DNA of 64,000 nucleotides from Gammaproteobacteria bacterium (GTDB lineage Bacteria; Pseudomonadota; Gammaproteobacteria; Steroidobacterales; Foliamicaceae). How positions within the stretch are numbered: position 1 is the stretch's first letter; each line of letters opens with the position of its first letter. The position numbers were made by a program, and so were the translations under genes. The notes beneath the pieces are model-generated. The model searched no databases. It was not told where the DNA came from and saw only the letters and a list, made by a program, of their open reading frames with translations. The stretch is taken from positions 76,523-140,522 of the forward strand of contig WTGP01000019.1 in the NCBI GenBank assembly GCA_011523505.1, in the 5' to 3' direction. Positions 47,635-56,837 of the stretch are shown one piece after another.

Positions 47635-49017
47635 CTAGATTTCGTGCACCGCCCGGATCAGTTCGGCGCACATGGCCTGACCGTCGCCGTAGAGCATGCG
47701 GGTGCGGTCCTCGTAGAACAGCGCGTTCTCGATGCCGGAAAAGCCGGTCCCCTTGCCGCGCTTGATCACGATGGCGTTCCTGGCCCTGTCGGCGTCCAGT
47801 ATCGGCATGCCGTAGATGGGGCTGGCCGTGTCGGTCCGCGCGGCCGTGTTGACGACATCGTTTGCGCCGATCACCAGCGCCACGTCGGTCTTGGGAAATT
47901 CCGGGTTGATTTCCGATTCGTCGAATATGAGGTCGTAGGGCACGCCCGCCTCCGCCAGCAGCACGTTCATGTGCCCCGGCATGCGGCCGGCCACCGGGTG
48001 GATCGCGAACTTGACCCGCACGCCGCGCTTCATCAGCGCCTCGGCCAGCTCCCACACCTTGTGCTGGGCCTGCGCCACGGCCATTCCGTAACCGGGGATG
48101 ATGATGACCTGGCGGGCGAAACCGAGCATGACCGCCGCGTCGATGGCCTCCACCGGCTTCATGGTCCCCTCGATCTCGTCGCCTTCGGCCGCCGTTTCTC
48201 CGAACGCGCTGAACATCACGTTGCCCAGCGACCGGTTCATCGCCTTGGCCATCAACTGGGTCAGCAACGTGCCCGCCGCGCCGACCACGGTGCCGGCGAT
48301 GATCATGGCCGCGTTGTCCAGCACCAGGCCTTCCAGTCCGACCGCCAGGCCGGTCAGCGCGTTGTAAAGCGAAATCACGACCGGCATGTCGGCGCCGCCG
48401 ATGGGCATCGTTAGCGTGAGCCCCAGCAGCAGCGCCAGGGCTATGAACACGGTGAGCCAAGGCCCGCTTACGCCCAGGATCACGAGCACTCCCGCAGCCG
48501 TCGCCGCCAGAAGGATCACGACGTTCAGCAGGTTCTGTCCGGCGAAACGCAGCGAGCGTTTCAGCCAGCCTTGCAGCTTGGCGAATGCCAGCAGGCTGCC
48601 GGAAAACGAAACGGCGCCGATCAGCGCACCGGTGACCGCCAGCGCGATCACCGTCCAGCCGAACTCCTCGCCGCCATGTCCGCCGCGGAGAAGCTCCACC
48701 CAGGCAATCGCCGCCGCCGCGCCGCCGCCCATGCCGTTGTAAAGCGCGATCATCTGCGGCATGCCGGTCATCGCCACCCTGCGTCCGCTGATCCAGGCCG
48801 GCACGCCGCCGACGATGATGGCCGCCCCGATCCACAGCAGATTCTCGGGCTTCATTCCCGGCCAGAAGAAGGTCACGACCGTGGCCAGCACCATGCCCAG
48901 GCCGGCCCAGACGACGCCGCGCCGCGCGCCGGCCGGCGAACTCATGGCCTTGAGCCCGAGAATGAACAGGACCGCGGCCAGGAAATAGCTGGCGGCAATG
49001 AGAGTGTTCAGACTCAC
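47635..49017 (-). CDS. pntB: Proton-translocating NAD(P) transhydrogenase subunit beta
   Basis: A 460-residue membrane protein (E. coli PntB 462). The N-terminal part has about eight or nine helices that carry protons. The C-terminal domain binds NADP(H): VIIIPGYGMAVAQAQHKV, HPVAGRMPGHMNVLLAEA, IGANDVVNTAA and KRGKGTGFSGIENALFYE. With PntAA and PntAB it uses the proton gradient to make NADPH from NADH. Its start overlaps the pntAB stop (ATGA). Confidence 0.96.
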   Translation of the reverse strand: MSLNTLIAASYFLAAVLFILGLKAMSSPAGARRGVVWAGLGMVLATVVTFFWPGMKPENLLWIGAAIIVGGVPAWISGRRVAMTGMPQMIALYNGMGGGAAAAIAWVELLRGGHGGEEFGWTVIALAVTGALIGAVSFSGSLLAFAKLQGWLKRSLRFAGQNLLNVVILLAATAAGVLVILGVSGPWLTVFIALALLLGLTLTMPIGGADMPVVISLYNALTGLAVGLEGLVLDNAAMIIAGTVVGAAGTLLTQLMAKAMNRSLGNVMFSAFGETAAEGDEIEGTMKPVEAIDAAVMLGFARQVIIIPGYGMAVAQAQHKVWELAEALMKRGVRVKFAIHPVAGRMPGHMNVLLAEAGVPYDLIFDESEINPEFPKTDVALVIGANDVVNTAARTDTASPIYGMPILDADRARNAIVIKRGKGTGFSGIENALFYEDRTRMLYGDGQAMCAELIRAVHEI

Positions 49018-49319
49018 TCTTCGGCTTCCTTATCGCCGTCCTTGCTGCGCTTGAACATCTCCAGCATGCGCTCGGTGACGACGTAGCCGCCCACCGCGTT
49101 GCCCGAGGCCAGGGCCACGCCGGCAAAGCCGATCACTTTCTCAAGCGTGGTATCGGCGAACCCCAGCGCCACCATGGCGCCGACCAGGACGATCCCGTGA
49201 ATGAAGTTCGACCCGGACATCAGCGGCGTGTGCAGGATTACCGGCACCCGCGAGATGACCTCGTAGCCGACGAAGGCCGCCAGCATGAATATGTACAACG
49301 CTACGAAGCCGTCGATCAT
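49014..49319 (-). CDS. pntAB: NAD(P) transhydrogenase alpha subunit, membrane part
   Basis: A 101-residue protein with three hydrophobic helices, matching the membrane tail of E. coli PntA. Here the alpha subunit is split into two genes, as in Rhodospirillum. It contains YEVISRVPVILHTPLMSGSN, the conserved segment at the first helix. It lies between pntAA (6 bp) and pntB (4-base overlap). Confidence 0.93.
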   Translation of the reverse strand: MIDGFVALYIFMLAAFVGYEVISRVPVILHTPLMSGSNFIHGIVLVGAMVALGFADTTLEKVIGFAGVALASGNAVGGYVVTERMLEMFKRSKDGDKEAEE

Positions 49320-49325
49320 TGCGGT

Positions 49326-50441
49326 TCAGTCCCTCCTCGCTCCCGCGTAACGGATCTCGCCCTCATGGGTCAGCAGCGTGCCCGCGAAGACAGGGTCGTC
49401 AAGGTCGAGCGAGAACTCGTCGCCGTTGATGGCGGGCTTGATGAAATTGAACAGGTTGCGCGAATACATGGCGCTGGCGTGGCGGGCCATCATCGCGGGC
49501 ACTTTCAACGGCGCCATGATGCGCACGCCATTGTGGTCGATCGTCTCGCCCGGACGGCTCAACTCGCAGTTACCGCCGCCCTCGGCCGCCAGGTCCACGA
49601 TGACCGAGCCCGGCCGCATCTGCTCGACCGCGGCGGCGCTGACGATGCGCGGGGAGGGCCGGCCGGGAACCGCAGCCGTGGTGATCAGCATGTCGGAGGC
49701 CGCGATATGGCGATCCAGGGCCTCCTGCTGCATGGCCTTTTCCTCGTCCGTCAGTTCCCGCGCATAGCCGCCTTCGCCGGTCGCGCTTACGCCGGAGTCG
49801 ACGAAGCGGGCGCCCAGGGACTCCACCTGCTCGCGCGTTTCCTCGCGAACGTCATAGGCCTCGACCACGGCGCCCAGCCGGTGGGCGGTGGCGATGGCCT
49901 GCAGCCCCGCGACGCCGGCGCCCAGAACCAGGGCCCGCGCGGGACTGATCGTGCCGGCGGCGGTAGTCAGCATGGGCAGGAACTTCTGCATCTCGTCGGC
50001 CGCCATCAGGACCGCCTTGTAGCCGGCCACCGAAGCCTGCGACGACAGCACGTCCATGGACTGGGCGCGTGCAATCCGCGGCACCAGTTCCATCGAAAAT
50101 GCCGTTACTCCGGAATCCCGCAGGGCGTCGGTCGTTTCGGACGGCGTGTAGGCGTTCAGCAGGCCCATCACCATCGCACCCTTCTTCAGTTCCCCGATGC
50201 GCTCGATCTCCGGCGGCCCGACGCAGAAAAGGGCGTCGCATGCCTTCGTCACGGCGCCGGGCGACGACTCGATCCCGATGTCCTGGTAGTCGCTGTCCGC
50301 GAAACTTGCGGCAAGGCCCGCGCCCTTCTCCATGACGACGCGCAGCCCCGCGGCCTGCATGCGCACCCAGACCTTGGGCACCACGGCCACGCGCTTTTCG
50401 CCTGGCGCGGTCTCGCGCAAAACGCCGATTGTCAGGGGCAT
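49326..50441 (-). CDS. pntAA: NAD(P) transhydrogenase alpha subunit, NAD-binding part
   Basis: A 371-residue soluble NAD(H)-binding subunit, related to alanine dehydrogenase. It opens IGVLRETAPGEKRVAVVPK, contains QASVAGYKAVL, and has the Rossmann motif LGAGVAGLQAIATA. The mobile loop and VDLAAEGGGNCE follow. It is first in the pntAA-pntAB-pntB operon and divergent from the HNH gene, with about 130 bp between them. Confidence 0.95.
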   Translation of the reverse strand: MPLTIGVLRETAPGEKRVAVVPKVWVRMQAAGLRVVMEKGAGLAASFADSDYQDIGIESSPGAVTKACDALFCVGPPEIERIGELKKGAMVMGLLNAYTPSETTDALRDSGVTAFSMELVPRIARAQSMDVLSSQASVAGYKAVLMAADEMQKFLPMLTTAAGTISPARALVLGAGVAGLQAIATAHRLGAVVEAYDVREETREQVESLGARFVDSGVSATGEGGYARELTDEEKAMQQEALDRHIAASDMLITTAAVPGRPSPRIVSAAAVEQMRPGSVIVDLAAEGGGNCELSRPGETIDHNGVRIMAPLKVPAMMARHASAMYSRNLFNFIKPAINGDEFSLDLDDPVFAGTLLTHEGEIRYAGARRD

Positions 50442-50523
50442 CTGGGAGAAGAAATACTGCGCAGCAAGCGGGAGTTGGCGCGCATTTTAGCCGACCGGCC
50501 GCGCCGGTTTTGCCCGTCGGACA

Positions 50524-50551
50524 TTGAAATTTCGCAATTTAGAGGTATAAG
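50524..50551 (+). promoter_or_regulatory. Putative sigma-70 promoter for the HNH-acs unit
   Basis: TTGAAA (50524-50529) and TATAAG (50546-50551) are separated by 16 bases, in a locally AT-rich stretch of an otherwise GC-rich region, 22 bases before the HNH gene's ATG. This is the best-looking -35/-10 pair I noticed in the window, found by eye. Confidence 0.5.
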
Positions 50552-50573
50552 GCCACCTGAAAGGGAGCGTGTG

Positions 50574-51191
50574 ATGCTGCTGCTTGAAGACGCCTTGGAC
50601 TTGCGCCAGTGGGTGCTGCGCACCGACGTGGCGGGCCGCCCCCTGGGCTGGATCGACTACCGCGATGCCGTGCGGCTCTATCACGCGGGCCAGGTCGCCT
50701 ATCACTGCGGCCGGCCCCTTTTCCGGATTCGCGGCGGAATCTGCGCGCGCACCGGCCACCGCAGCGAGGTGGACGTGAACACGATCGTGGCCACCCAGGG
50801 CGTGTCGGCGGGACTCAACAAGCGTCTCGACAATTACACGCCGCCGCTCAACAACCACACGCTGTTCCGCCGCGATGCGCAGATCTGCATGTACTGCGGC
50901 GGGCGCTTCCTCAAACGCGACCTGACGCGCGATCATGTGCGCCCGATCAGCATGGGCGGATCGGACGCCTGGGCCAACGTGGTGGCGGCCTGCAAGCGCT
51001 GCAACAACTTCAAGGGCGGCCGGCTGCCCGAGGACGCCGGCATGCAGTTGCTGGCCGTGCCCTTCGTGCCCACTTACGCCGAGTACATCTATCTGAAGGG
51101 CCGGCGCGTGCTGGCCGACCAGATGGAGTTCCTGAAGGCCCATTTCCCGCGCGACAGCCGCCTGCAAAGCCGCTTCGAACAGGCCGCCTGA
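50574..51191 (+). CDS. HNH endonuclease family protein
   Basis: A 205-residue protein with a C-terminal HNH nuclease domain. The zinc-ribbon cysteines are CMYC (105-108) and CKRC (140-143), with the HNH core [10 protein letters not shown] (Asp120, His121), Asn135 and CNN. The first 95 residues carry a separate conserved region ([20 protein letters not shown]). This two-part build is widespread in proteobacteria as a chromosomal HNH protein of unclear role, so it is not necessarily a defence nuclease. The ATG at 50574 follows GGGAG; the GTG just before it is possible. Confidence 0.85.
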   Translation: MLLLEDALDLRQWVLRTDVAGRPLGWIDYRDAVRLYHAGQVAYHCGRPLFRIRGGICARTGHRSEVDVNTIVATQGVSAGLNKRLDNYTPPLNNHTLFRRDAQICMYCGGRFLKRDLTRDHVRPISMGGSDAWANVVAACKRCNNFKGGRLPEDAGMQLLAVPFVPTYAEYIYLKGRRVLADQMEFLKAHFPRDSRLQSRFEQAA

Positions 51192-51213
51192 ATCACCCGG
51201 ACGGCGGGTCGTC

Positions 51214-53175
51214 GTGGCAGCGGGCAACATCGAATCGGTCCTGAGCGAGGAGCGACGGTTCGACCCGGGCGAGTCATTCGCGAGCCGCGCGCAAGTCAAC
51301 GGGGAACTGCTTGAAGAACTTCGCCTGAGGAGCGAAAACGACCCGGTAAGCCTCTGGGCCGACCTGGCCCGCGAGATGCTGACCTGGCACAAGCCGTTCA
51401 CCGACACCCTCGACCGTTCGCGCGCGCCGCACTTCGCCTGGTTCTCCGACGGCGAACTGAACGCCAGCGAAGCCTGCCTGGGTCCCTGGATCCGGAAGGC
51501 CCCGGACCGCCCGGCGATCGTCTACGAGGGCGAGGACGGCGACAGCCGCACGCTGAGCTACCGCGAGCTTGGCGATGCCGTCGAACGCCTGGGCGCCGCC
51601 CTGCGCGGCCAGGGCGTGGCCAGCGGCGACCGGGTGGTGATCTACATGCCGATGTGCCCGGAAGCCATCGTCGCCATGCATGCCTGCGCGCGCATCGGCG
51701 CCGTGCATTCGGTCGTGTTCGGCGGCTTCTCGGCCCGCTCGCTCTACGACCGGGTGGTGGACGCCAGCGCCGAGGTCGTCATTACCGCCGACGCCGGACG
51801 CCGCGGCGGCAAGTTCGTGCGCCTCAAGGCCGCCGTGGACCAGGCGCTGGACTACGGCGAGCATCCGGTGCGCCGCGTGATCGTTTTCCGGCACTCGGGG
51901 GAAGACGTCGCCTGGCATGACAGCCGCGACCGCTGGGCGCATGAACTGACCGATTCCGCCGCGGCCGACTGCCCGGCGGAGTACGTGAACGCGGAGCATC
52001 CGCTGTTCCTTCTCTACACCTCCGGCTCCACCGGCAAGCCCAAGGGCATACAGCACTCCACGGCGGGCTACCTGCTGCACGCCAGGCTCACCTGCCGCTG
52101 GGTGTTCGACCTTCGCGAGGACGACGTGTTCTGGTGCACCGCCGACGTGGGCTGGATCACCGGCCACAGCTACGTCGCGTACGGCCCGCTGGCCTCCGGC
52201 GCCACCGTCGTGATCTACGAAGGCGCCCCGACCTGGCCCCATGGCGGCCGTTTCTGGGAGATCTGCGAGCGCTATGCCGTTACCGTCTTCTACACCGCGC
52301 CTACCGCGATCCGCGCGCTGATGAAGCTGGGCGACGAACTGCCGGGGAAATACGATCTTTCCTCCTTGCGGCTGCTGGGCACCGTGGGCGAGCCCATCAA
52401 TCCCGAGGCCTGGATGTGGTACCACCGGGTAATCGGCAACGGCAACTGCCCCATCGTCGATACCTGGTGGCAGACGGAGACCGGCGGCATCATGATCTCG
52501 CCGGTGCCGGGCGTCACCTCCACCAAGCCCGGCTCCTGCACCGAGCCGCTGCCGGGCGTGCAAGCGGCCATAGTGGACGAGAACGGTGACGAGATCACCG
52601 AGCCCGACCGCGGCGGCTACCTCGTGATCCGCCACCCCTGGCCATCGATGCTGCGCAACATCTGGGGCGACAGCGAGCGCTACCGCGAGACCTATTTCGG
52701 CAAGTTCGGGAACGACTGCTACATCACCGGCGACAGCGCCCGCCGCGACGCCGACGGCTATTTCTGGATCATGGGCCGGCTGGACGACGTCGTGAACGTG
52801 TCCGGCCACCGCCTCGGCACGATGGAAGTCGAGTCGGCGCTGGTGGCCCATCCGTCGGTGGCCGAGGCCGCGGTCGTGAGCCGCCCGCACGAGATCAAGG
52901 GCGAGTCCATCTTCGCCTTCGTGGTGCTCAAGGGCGACGCGCCGACCGGCGATGACGACAGCGCACGCCAGAAGGAACTGCGCGCCTGGGTGGACGAACA
53001 GCTCGGTCCCATCGCCCGCCCCGACGATCTGCGCATCGTCGAGGCCCTCCCCAAGACCCGCTCGGGCAAGATCATGCGCCGCCTGCTCCGCTCCATCGCC
53101 CGCGGCGAGGAAATCAACCAGGACATCTCAACCCTAGAAAATGCCGACCTCGTCCGCCAGCTCATGAAATCCTGA
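51214..53175 (+). CDS. acs: Acetyl-CoA synthetase
   Basis: A 653-residue AMP-forming acetyl-CoA synthetase (E. coli 652). It activates acetate to acetyl-AMP and then acetyl-CoA. Motifs include the P-loop [22 protein letters not shown]-like sequence as [35 protein letters not shown], and the C-terminal [10 protein letters not shown] with the lysine that is acetylated in regulated Acs. It uses a GTG start at 51214, 22 bp after the HNH gene, and may share its promoter. Confidence 0.95.
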   Translation: MAAGNIESVLSEERRFDPGESFASRAQVNGELLEELRLRSENDPVSLWADLAREMLTWHKPFTDTLDRSRAPHFAWFSDGELNASEACLGPWIRKAPDRPAIVYEGEDGDSRTLSYRELGDAVERLGAALRGQGVASGDRVVIYMPMCPEAIVAMHACARIGAVHSVVFGGFSARSLYDRVVDASAEVVITADAGRRGGKFVRLKAAVDQALDYGEHPVRRVIVFRHSGEDVAWHDSRDRWAHELTDSAAADCPAEYVNAEHPLFLLYTSGSTGKPKGIQHSTAGYLLHARLTCRWVFDLREDDVFWCTADVGWITGHSYVAYGPLASGATVVIYEGAPTWPHGGRFWEICERYAVTVFYTAPTAIRALMKLGDELPGKYDLSSLRLLGTVGEPINPEAWMWYHRVIGNGNCPIVDTWWQTETGGIMISPVPGVTSTKPGSCTEPLPGVQAAIVDENGDEITEPDRGGYLVIRHPWPSMLRNIWGDSERYRETYFGKFGNDCYITGDSARRDADGYFWIMGRLDDVVNVSGHRLGTMEVESALVAHPSVAEAAVVSRPHEIKGESIFAFVVLKGDAPTGDDDSARQKELRAWVDEQLGPIARPDDLRIVEALPKTRSGKIMRRLLRSIARGEEINQDISTLENADLVRQLMKS

Positions 53176-53263
53176 TTCCAATCGGGATGCGTTTTACGCC
53201 CGGCTTATACGTCACGAACGCGATACACTTTGAGGCCCCCGGATATGGGGAGGAGGAGCCGTA

Positions 53264-53992
53264 ATGAAGAAATTGCTTGGGGTGGTACTGATGGCCTTGG
53301 TTTCGATGTCGGCGTCCGCCGACCTGGCGGAACAATTGGCCGCGAGCGGCCGATCCGATGCAGACAAGGCGCGGGACGAGGCCAGAAGGCCGGCAGAAGT
53401 GCTCGACTTTCTCGGAATCGGGCCGGGTATGACCGTAATGGACCTTTTGGCTTCGGGCGGCTGGTACACCGAGGTGCTTTCGGTAGCCGTGGGACCGGAA
53501 GGAACCGTTTATGCGCAGAATCCTCCGATGCTGCTGGGCTTCAACGACAACGCCTACGACAAGGCGATTACGGCCCGTCTGGCGGACAACCGGCTCCCGA
53601 ACGTGATCCGCGTGGACCGCGATGAGGGCGACACAGGGCTGGAGCCCGGCTCGCTGGACGCGGCGCTGACCGCCCTGAATCTGCATGACCGCCACAACTT
53701 CGGGAGCGACGAGGACGTCGCGGTCCTGCTGGCCGCGGTCAAGGACCTGCTCAAGCCCGGCGGCGTGCTCGGCGTGATCGACCACTACGGCGACCCGGAC
53801 AAGGACAACACCCAGTTGCATCGCCTGAACGTGGCCACGGCGCTGCCGATTATCGAGGCCGCCGGTTTCGAGATGGAGAGTTCGGACCTGCTGCGCAATC
53901 CGGACGATGATCACAGCATCATGGTGTTCGATCCCGCGATTCGGGGAAAAACCGACCGGCTGCTCTACAAGCTCACCAAGCCCACCGAATAA
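53264..53992 (+). CDS. Exported methyltransferase-like protein (COG4798 type)
   Basis: A 242-residue protein with a clear Sec signal peptide (cleavage after SASA, residue 19), then a class I methyltransferase-like fold. The motif I region is MTVMDLLASGGWYTEVLS, with LDAALTALNLHD and LKPGGVLGVIDHYG following. The SAM-loop glycines are fewer than in a standard GxGxG. A SAM-dependent enzyme in the periplasm would lack its cofactor, so either SAM is not used or the protein acts differently. It is preceded by GGAGGAG and ends 6 bp from the convergent TRAP gene. Confidence 0.75.
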   Translation: MKKLLGVVLMALVSMSASADLAEQLAASGRSDADKARDEARRPAEVLDFLGIGPGMTVMDLLASGGWYTEVLSVAVGPEGTVYAQNPPMLLGFNDNAYDKAITARLADNRLPNVIRVDRDEGDTGLEPGSLDAALTALNLHDRHNFGSDEDVAVLLAAVKDLLKPGGVLGVIDHYGDPDKDNTQLHRLNVATALPIIEAAGFEMESSDLLRNPDDDHSIMVFDPAIRGKTDRLLYKLTKPTE

Positions 53993-53998
53993 CACCCT

Positions 53999-55285
53999 TC
54001 AGCGGAGGGTGATTGCGGGGAACAGGATCAGCACGCCGAGCAGCAGCGCGTCGCAGGCCAGATAGGGCAAGGCCGCGCGGATCACCTGTCCGAGCGTGGT
54101 CCCCTTGGGCGCTACGCTCTGCATCAGGAACAGCAGCAGCCCGAACGGCGGCGTGGTCAGGCTCATCTCCAGGGCCAGCAGCACCACGACGCCGAACCAT
54201 ATGGGATCGAAGCCCATCAGCGTGGCCAGCGGAAAGAACACCGGGATGGTGAGCAGCATGATCGAAAGCTGGTCCATGAACATGCCCAGCACCAGCATCA
54301 GCGCGAACATCAGCAGCAACTTCGCGTACGGTCCCGCCTCCAGCGCGATCGACCATTCCACCACCGCCGTGCTGGCGCCCGAGAAGGCCATCAGCTGGCT
54401 GAACACCGACGAACTCAGGATCAGCAGGAACACCATGCCGGAGATGCGAACCGTGCTGGCCAGCGCCGCGCGCAGCGCCCTGACCGAGAGCTTGCGCGAA
54501 AAGGCCGCAAGCGCGGCCACGCTGAGCGCGCCGAAGGCCGCGGCCTCCGATGGCGTTGCCCAGCCGAGCACAATGAAACCCACGACGCAGAAGACCACCA
54601 GGCCCAACGGCAGAATGTTGAACACCAGGAGCTGAACACGGCGCTTGACCGGAACCCTTTGCACGCCGTAACTGGGCGCGCTGGCCGGATTGAGACGCGC
54701 CTGCAGATAGATGACCAGGCTGTAGCCGACCGCCAGCACCAGGCCGGGAAGGATTCCGGCGATCAGCAGCGCGCCGATGTTGAGCCCGGCAAGGCTGCCG
54801 AGCAATACGCCCAGCGAAGAGGGCGGGATCAGCATGGCCAGGCCGCCGGTGCCGATGATGGGTCCGATGGACATGTGCGGCGCATATCCCCGGCGGGTCA
54901 TTTCGGGGATCATCAGCGAGCCGAGCATGGCGGTGTTGGCCATCGTCGATCCGGTGAGCGTTGAAAAGGTCGAGCCGCCGGCAACGGTGATGTAGCTCAG
55001 ACGCGCGGGAAGCCTGCCGAAAAGCGTCTCCAGCGCGTCGAACACCCGCAACGCCAGGCCCGAATGAAACAGCAGGGCGCCCATGAATACGAACATGGGC
55101 ACCGCGACCAGCGTGAAACTCGTGATCAGGCTGGTCGAGTTATCCACCACCTGCAGCGGGCCGTACCAGTCGCCGACAAGTATCCAGGCACCCAGGAGGT
55201 TGGCGGCCAGGAAGGCGAATGCCACCGGCACGCCCATCGCCATGAAGGCAAGGACCAGCAAGAATACGGCGAGGCCTGCGGTCAT
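53999..55285 (-). CDS. TRAP transporter large permease (DctM family)
   Basis: A 428-residue protein with about twelve membrane helices, the DctM subunit that carries the Na+-driven transport step. Recognisable segments are GSTMANTAMLGSLMIPEMTRRGY and the C-terminal MSLTTPPFGLLLFLMQ. It is the last gene of a HAD-MATE-DctP-DctQ-DctM minus-strand operon and follows DctQ by 9 bp. Confidence 0.93.
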   Translation of the reverse strand: MTAGLAVFLLVLAFMAMGVPVAFAFLAANLLGAWILVGDWYGPLQVVDNSTSLITSFTLVAVPMFVFMGALLFHSGLALRVFDALETLFGRLPARLSYITVAGGSTFSTLTGSTMANTAMLGSLMIPEMTRRGYAPHMSIGPIIGTGGLAMLIPPSSLGVLLGSLAGLNIGALLIAGILPGLVLAVGYSLVIYLQARLNPASAPSYGVQRVPVKRRVQLLVFNILPLGLVVFCVVGFIVLGWATPSEAAAFGALSVAALAAFSRKLSVRALRAALASTVRISGMVFLLILSSSVFSQLMAFSGASTAVVEWSIALEAGPYAKLLLMFALMLVLGMFMDQLSIMLLTIPVFFPLATLMGFDPIWFGVVVLLALEMSLTTPPFGLLLFLMQSVAPKGTTLGQVIRAALPYLACDALLLGVLILFPAITLR

Positions 55286-55294
55286 GACGGAAGA

Positions 55295-55822
55295 TCAGAA
55301 GGCCTGGTCGGCCTCGGCCTGGGACATGCTGTCCCCGCGGATGAGGCAACGCGTGAACTCCACCGCCATCATGGAGAAGCCCAGGGTCACCGGTGTAAAA
55401 AGCGCCCAGCGCGGCATGTCCAGCGAGCGGATTTCCACTTCGCCCCGCAGGGCGCCCTCTACCGCAAGGATGCCGGCCAGGATCGCCACGATCACGCTCA
55501 CCAGGGTGCAGAGGCCGAAGATCAGCTTGTCGAGCCTGCCACGCGCAGTCGGTGAAGTCCGCCGGTAGATGACTTCCACCACGATCCAGGCGCGCTCGCG
55601 CACCAGCCAGGGCGCGGCGGCCATGGTCAGGTAGAGCAGCGAATACTCGGTAAGCGCGACCGTGTAGGCAGGCGGTTGCCGGCCGAAGTTGCGCAGGGTC
55701 ACGTCCACCACGATCAGCAGGCAGTCCGCGGCGATCAGCGCGCAGGCGAACAGCACCATGCCGTTCACGAGCTTGTCCCAGGCTCTGGAAATCATCTCAC
55801 TGGACATGCCCCTACGGTTCAT
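55295..55822 (-). CDS. TRAP transporter small permease (DctQ family)
   Basis: A 175-residue four-helix membrane protein, typical for DctQ, with LRNFGRQPPAYTVALTEYSL near the second helix. The start is uncertain: ATG 55822 overlaps the DctP stop by 11 bases, and ATGs at 55807 and 55795 are also possible; none has a strong ribosome-binding site. It forms the membrane complex with the large permease. Confidence 0.88.
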   Translation of the reverse strand: MNRRGMSSEMISRAWDKLVNGMVLFACALIAADCLLIVVDVTLRNFGRQPPAYTVALTEYSLLYLTMAAAPWLVRERAWIVVEVIYRRTSPTARGRLDKLIFGLCTLVSVIVAILAGILAVEGALRGEVEIRSLDMPRWALFTPVTLGFSMMAVEFTRCLIRGDSMSQAEADQAF

Positions 55823-56837
55823 TGAGGACGGGGCGCCCTTCCACCCGGGCCGCTTCGTCGCTCTGCGGGTAAAACAGCGGCTTCAGCGCCTCGACCGAGT
55901 CGGGAGCGCGCTTGCGCATGCGCTCCCAGACCACCTGGTGGGCAAGGTCCCGAAAGACCTCCGGATCCGGCGCCGGCACGCTCTGGAAACCGGTCTCGGC
56001 CAGTTCCGCGTATTCGCGAATGCGCAGGTCGCGGAACCATTGATTCGCCTCCACCGCGTACCGGGTCGCCTCGTCGGTGAGGATGTGTCGCGCTTCGTCG
56101 CTCAGGGCGTTCCATCGGTCCAGGTTGATCTGCAGGCAGATGGAGAGGTTCAGCACCTCCGGGTCGATGCGGTAGCGGACGAACTCCTCCACGCCCAGGT
56201 CCGCGAGACCCACGCTGGTGAAGGCCAGGCCATCGACGATGCCTCGCTGCAGGGCGGTATACGTTTCGCGCAGGGCAATCTGCACCGGGCGGGCCCCGAA
56301 GGCGTAGAGCAGTTCCCGGTTCGACGGCGAGGTGCGGAGCTTCAGGCCGCGAAGGTCGGGCATTCCGTCGGGCGTGAATTCGGGCCGGCGGGCCAGGTAG
56401 ATGCTGATGCCGATGCCGGACTGCATCCAGCCGATCAGGTGGGCGTTGGCGCGTTTCTTCCAGTACGGCTGCAGGGCCTCGAGCGCGCCGCTGGCGCGCG
56501 CCTGCATCGGGTCGATGTTGGAGGCGAATATGGCGTCGCCCTCCGGCAGCAGCCCGAGGTAGTAGGTGATACCGCCCAGCGCCATGTCGATCACGCCGCG
56601 GCGCAGGGCGTAGAAGAGCTGGCGCTGAGGAATGACCTCCGGGCCGCCGATGAACTCGATCTGAACGACGCCGCGGCCTCGTTCGTTGACCGCGTCGATG
56701 TAGTGCTGGGCGTGCTGCGAGAAATTGATCTGGCGGTTCCAGGAACTCACCAGGGTCAGCGTCTCCTCGCCGGCGGCCGGCGCGCAAGCCGCCAGCGCGA
56801 GCGCGGCGGCTAGCGTCTTAAGCCGCGACCTTGCCAC
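55812..56837 (-). CDS. TRAP transporter substrate-binding protein (DctP family)
   Basis: A 341-residue periplasmic binding protein with a signal peptide (region LAAACAPAAG; Cys18 may be a weak lipobox). DctP features include FSQHAQHYIDAVNERG, the mid-protein LRGLKLRTSPSNRELLYAFGA with the Arg that usually pairs with a substrate carboxylate, and RETYTALQRGIVDGLAF. The substrate is probably an organic acid; identity unknown. It overlaps the end of the MATE gene by 20 bases. Confidence 0.92.
   Translation of the reverse strand: MARSRLKTLAAALALAACAPAAGEETLTLVSSWNRQINFSQHAQHYIDAVNERGRGVVQIEFIGGPEVIPQRQLFYALRRGVIDMALGGITYYLGLLPEGDAIFASNIDPMQARASGALEALQPYWKKRANAHLIGWMQSGIGISIYLARRPEFTPDGMPDLRGLKLRTSPSNRELLYAFGARPVQIALRETYTALQRGIVDGLAFTSVGLADLGVEEFVRYRIDPEVLNLSICLQINLDRWNALSDEARHILTDEATRYAVEANQWFRDLRIREYAELAETGFQSVPAPDPEVFRDLAHQVVWERMRKRAPDSVEALKPLFYPQSDEAARVEGRPVLNEP

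Noticed and set aside
50574-51191. HNH gene as part of a restriction or defence system
   Set aside because: It stands alone before acs with no methyltransferase or other defence gene, and this two-part HNH protein looks like a common chromosomal family.
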